18,350 nt of DNA from Glomus cerebriforme. Taxonomy: Eukaryota > Glomeromycota > Glomeromycetes > Glomerales > Glomeraceae. Below are positions 17,471-18,350 of the stretch, piece by piece (the stretch's first letter is position 1; every line of letters begins with the position of its first letter). The stretch is taken from positions 116,011-134,360 of the forward strand of contig QKYT01000191.1 of assembly GCA_003550305.1 (NCBI GenBank), in the 5' to 3' direction. Under the pieces are notes generated by a model. The model did not search any database. It was given only the letters and a program-made list of their open reading frames with translations, and was not told the origin of the DNA. A program made the translations under genes and the position numbers.

Positions 17471-18350
17471 TTAATTATTATTAGATAATAAATTATTCAA
17501 ACTTTCTTTGGCTTCTTGACATCCACTTTCTATAGCTTTTTTATACCAATAAATTGCATTATCTACATTTTTTTCTACTCCTTCTCCTTGCTCATATAAA
17601 AATGCAAGTCTTTTTTGTGCATTATCACCTCCTTCTTCTGCAGCTATTTTATATAAACCAAATGCTTTTTCTTTGTCAATATTAGTTCCAATACCCATTT
17701 CATAACAGTATCCAAGTTTATATTGAGCTTCTATATATCCTTTATTAGCTGATTTTTTATAAAATTCAAAAGCTCTGACAAAATTTTCAAAAATACTATT
17801 TCTTAATTCATGAATTTTACCTAATTCATATAATGCAATCATATTATTATTTTCAGAAGCTTTATGATACCAATAATTCACTTTATCTAATTCACTATCT
17901 ATTGTTTCACTGTTTTCATATAACAAACTAATTTGTTCAGGTTGATATTTATTATTAGCTGCTTTATTATATAATTCAAATCCTTTTTCCTTATTAATTT
18001 CAGTTCCAATTCCATTTATGTAACAATATCCAAGGTAAAATTTAGCACATATATATCCATTTTCAGCCGATTTTTTATATAAATCAAATGCTTTAACTAA
18101 ATTTTTATTAGTACCATCTCCTAATTCATAACATTCACCCAAATTATTTTGTGCAAACTTATCTTCTTTTTCTGCAGCTATTTTATACAATTCAAATGCT
18201 TTTAATTTATTAACTTCAGTTCCAATCCCTTTATCATAATAATATCCCAGTTGACATTGAGCATCTAAATATTCTTTTTCTGCTAAATTTTTCATTAATT
18301 CAAATGCTTTTTTCTCATCTTTATCAACTCCTTCTCCAGATTCATAACAT
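17471..18350 (-). CDS. Sel1-repeat protein, 3' end of a second, paralogous gene (partial)
   Basis: An open frame enters from the right edge and runs 292 codons to a stop at 17473-17471. The ATG at 18295 lies inside a repeat and is not the start. The protein consists of about eight Sel1-like repeats. Most are typical (for example [29 protein letters not shown]). One is degenerate, beginning EQISLLYENSETID. The ending [20 protein letters not shown] closely matches [20 protein letters not shown] at the end of the kinase-Sel1 protein. By analogy a kinase domain is expected beyond the window, but this is not shown. It has the same strand as its neighbour 4.6 kb away, which suggests a tandem duplication. 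Its array is more divergent and lacks the regular three-repeat cycle. Confidence 0.9.
   Translation of the reverse strand, partial: CYESGEGVDKDEKKAFELMKNLAEKEYLDAQCQLGYYYDKGIGTEVNKLKAFELYKIAAEKEDKFAQNNLGECYELGDGTNKNLVKAFDLYKKSAENGYICAKFYLGYCYINGIGTEINKEKGFELYNKAANNKYQPEQISLLYENSETIDSELDKVNYWYHKASENNNMIALYELGKIHELRNSIFENFVRAFEFYKKSANKGYIEAQYKLGYCYEMGIGTNIDKEKAFGLYKIAAEEGGDNAQKRLAFLYEQGEGVEKNVDNAIYWYKKAIESGCQEAKESLNNLLSNNN

Noticed and set aside
1..18350. tRNA or rRNA genes
   Set aside because: No stretch with A-box and B-box spacing or a cloverleaf was recognised, and no rRNA-like segment was seen.

Overview
This window looks like AT-rich nuclear DNA of a fungus, most likely an arbuscular mycorrhizal glomeromycotinan close to Rhizophagus. 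The grounds are: a spliced tyrosine-kinase-like kinase fused to a very long Sel1-repeat array; relics of PIF1-type helicase, BTB and TLDc proteins, all families expanded in that lineage; 70-90 bp GT-AG introns; and a TTAGGG-type interstitial telomere tract. The organism assignment is inference from gene content, since no searches were run.

Layout: 1-158 (-) is the 5' coding end of an unrecognised gene with an N-myristoylation-like start. A 229-bp MITE (258-486) with 29-bp inverted ends and a 10-bp flanking duplication sits about 100 bp upstream of it. 1142-1267 (-) is a BTB-like relic. 1705-2939 (+) is a PIF1-family helicase pseudogene broken by many frameshifts. 2940-6880 holds no intact gene. 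It does hold a weak BTB-like relic (4220-4369, -), a foldback MITE (4414-4628), a pair of roughly 85-bp inverted repeats (4694-4779 and 6376-6457), and between them a run of degenerate units of about 130 bp. Each unit carries a splice donor, branch-site-like motif, pyrimidine tract and acceptor.

The main gene runs from 12840 to 6919 (-). Splicing five exons gives an 1867-residue protein: an apparently active protein kinase domain (residues about 30-286), a linker, then about 38 Sel1-like repeats. Thirty-two of these follow a strict three-repeat (108-residue, 324-bp) higher-order pattern. Upstream lie a GC-rich palindrome (13179-13197), a second MITE (13547-13758) that shares a CACGTG-bearing end motif with the first, a TLDc-like relic (15576-15806, +), and an interstitial telomere-like (CCCTAA)n tract (16015-16071). 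At the right edge, 17471-18350 (-) is the 3' end of a second Sel1-repeat gene. It has the same C-terminal cap and the same orientation, so the two are probably tandem paralogues.

The kinase-Sel1 protein probably acts in signalling, with the Sel1 solenoid as a protein-binding scaffold. The rest reads as a repeat-rich, fast-turnover compartment in which gene families duplicate and decay. The most unusual signal is the tandem intron-like array at about 4830-5640.
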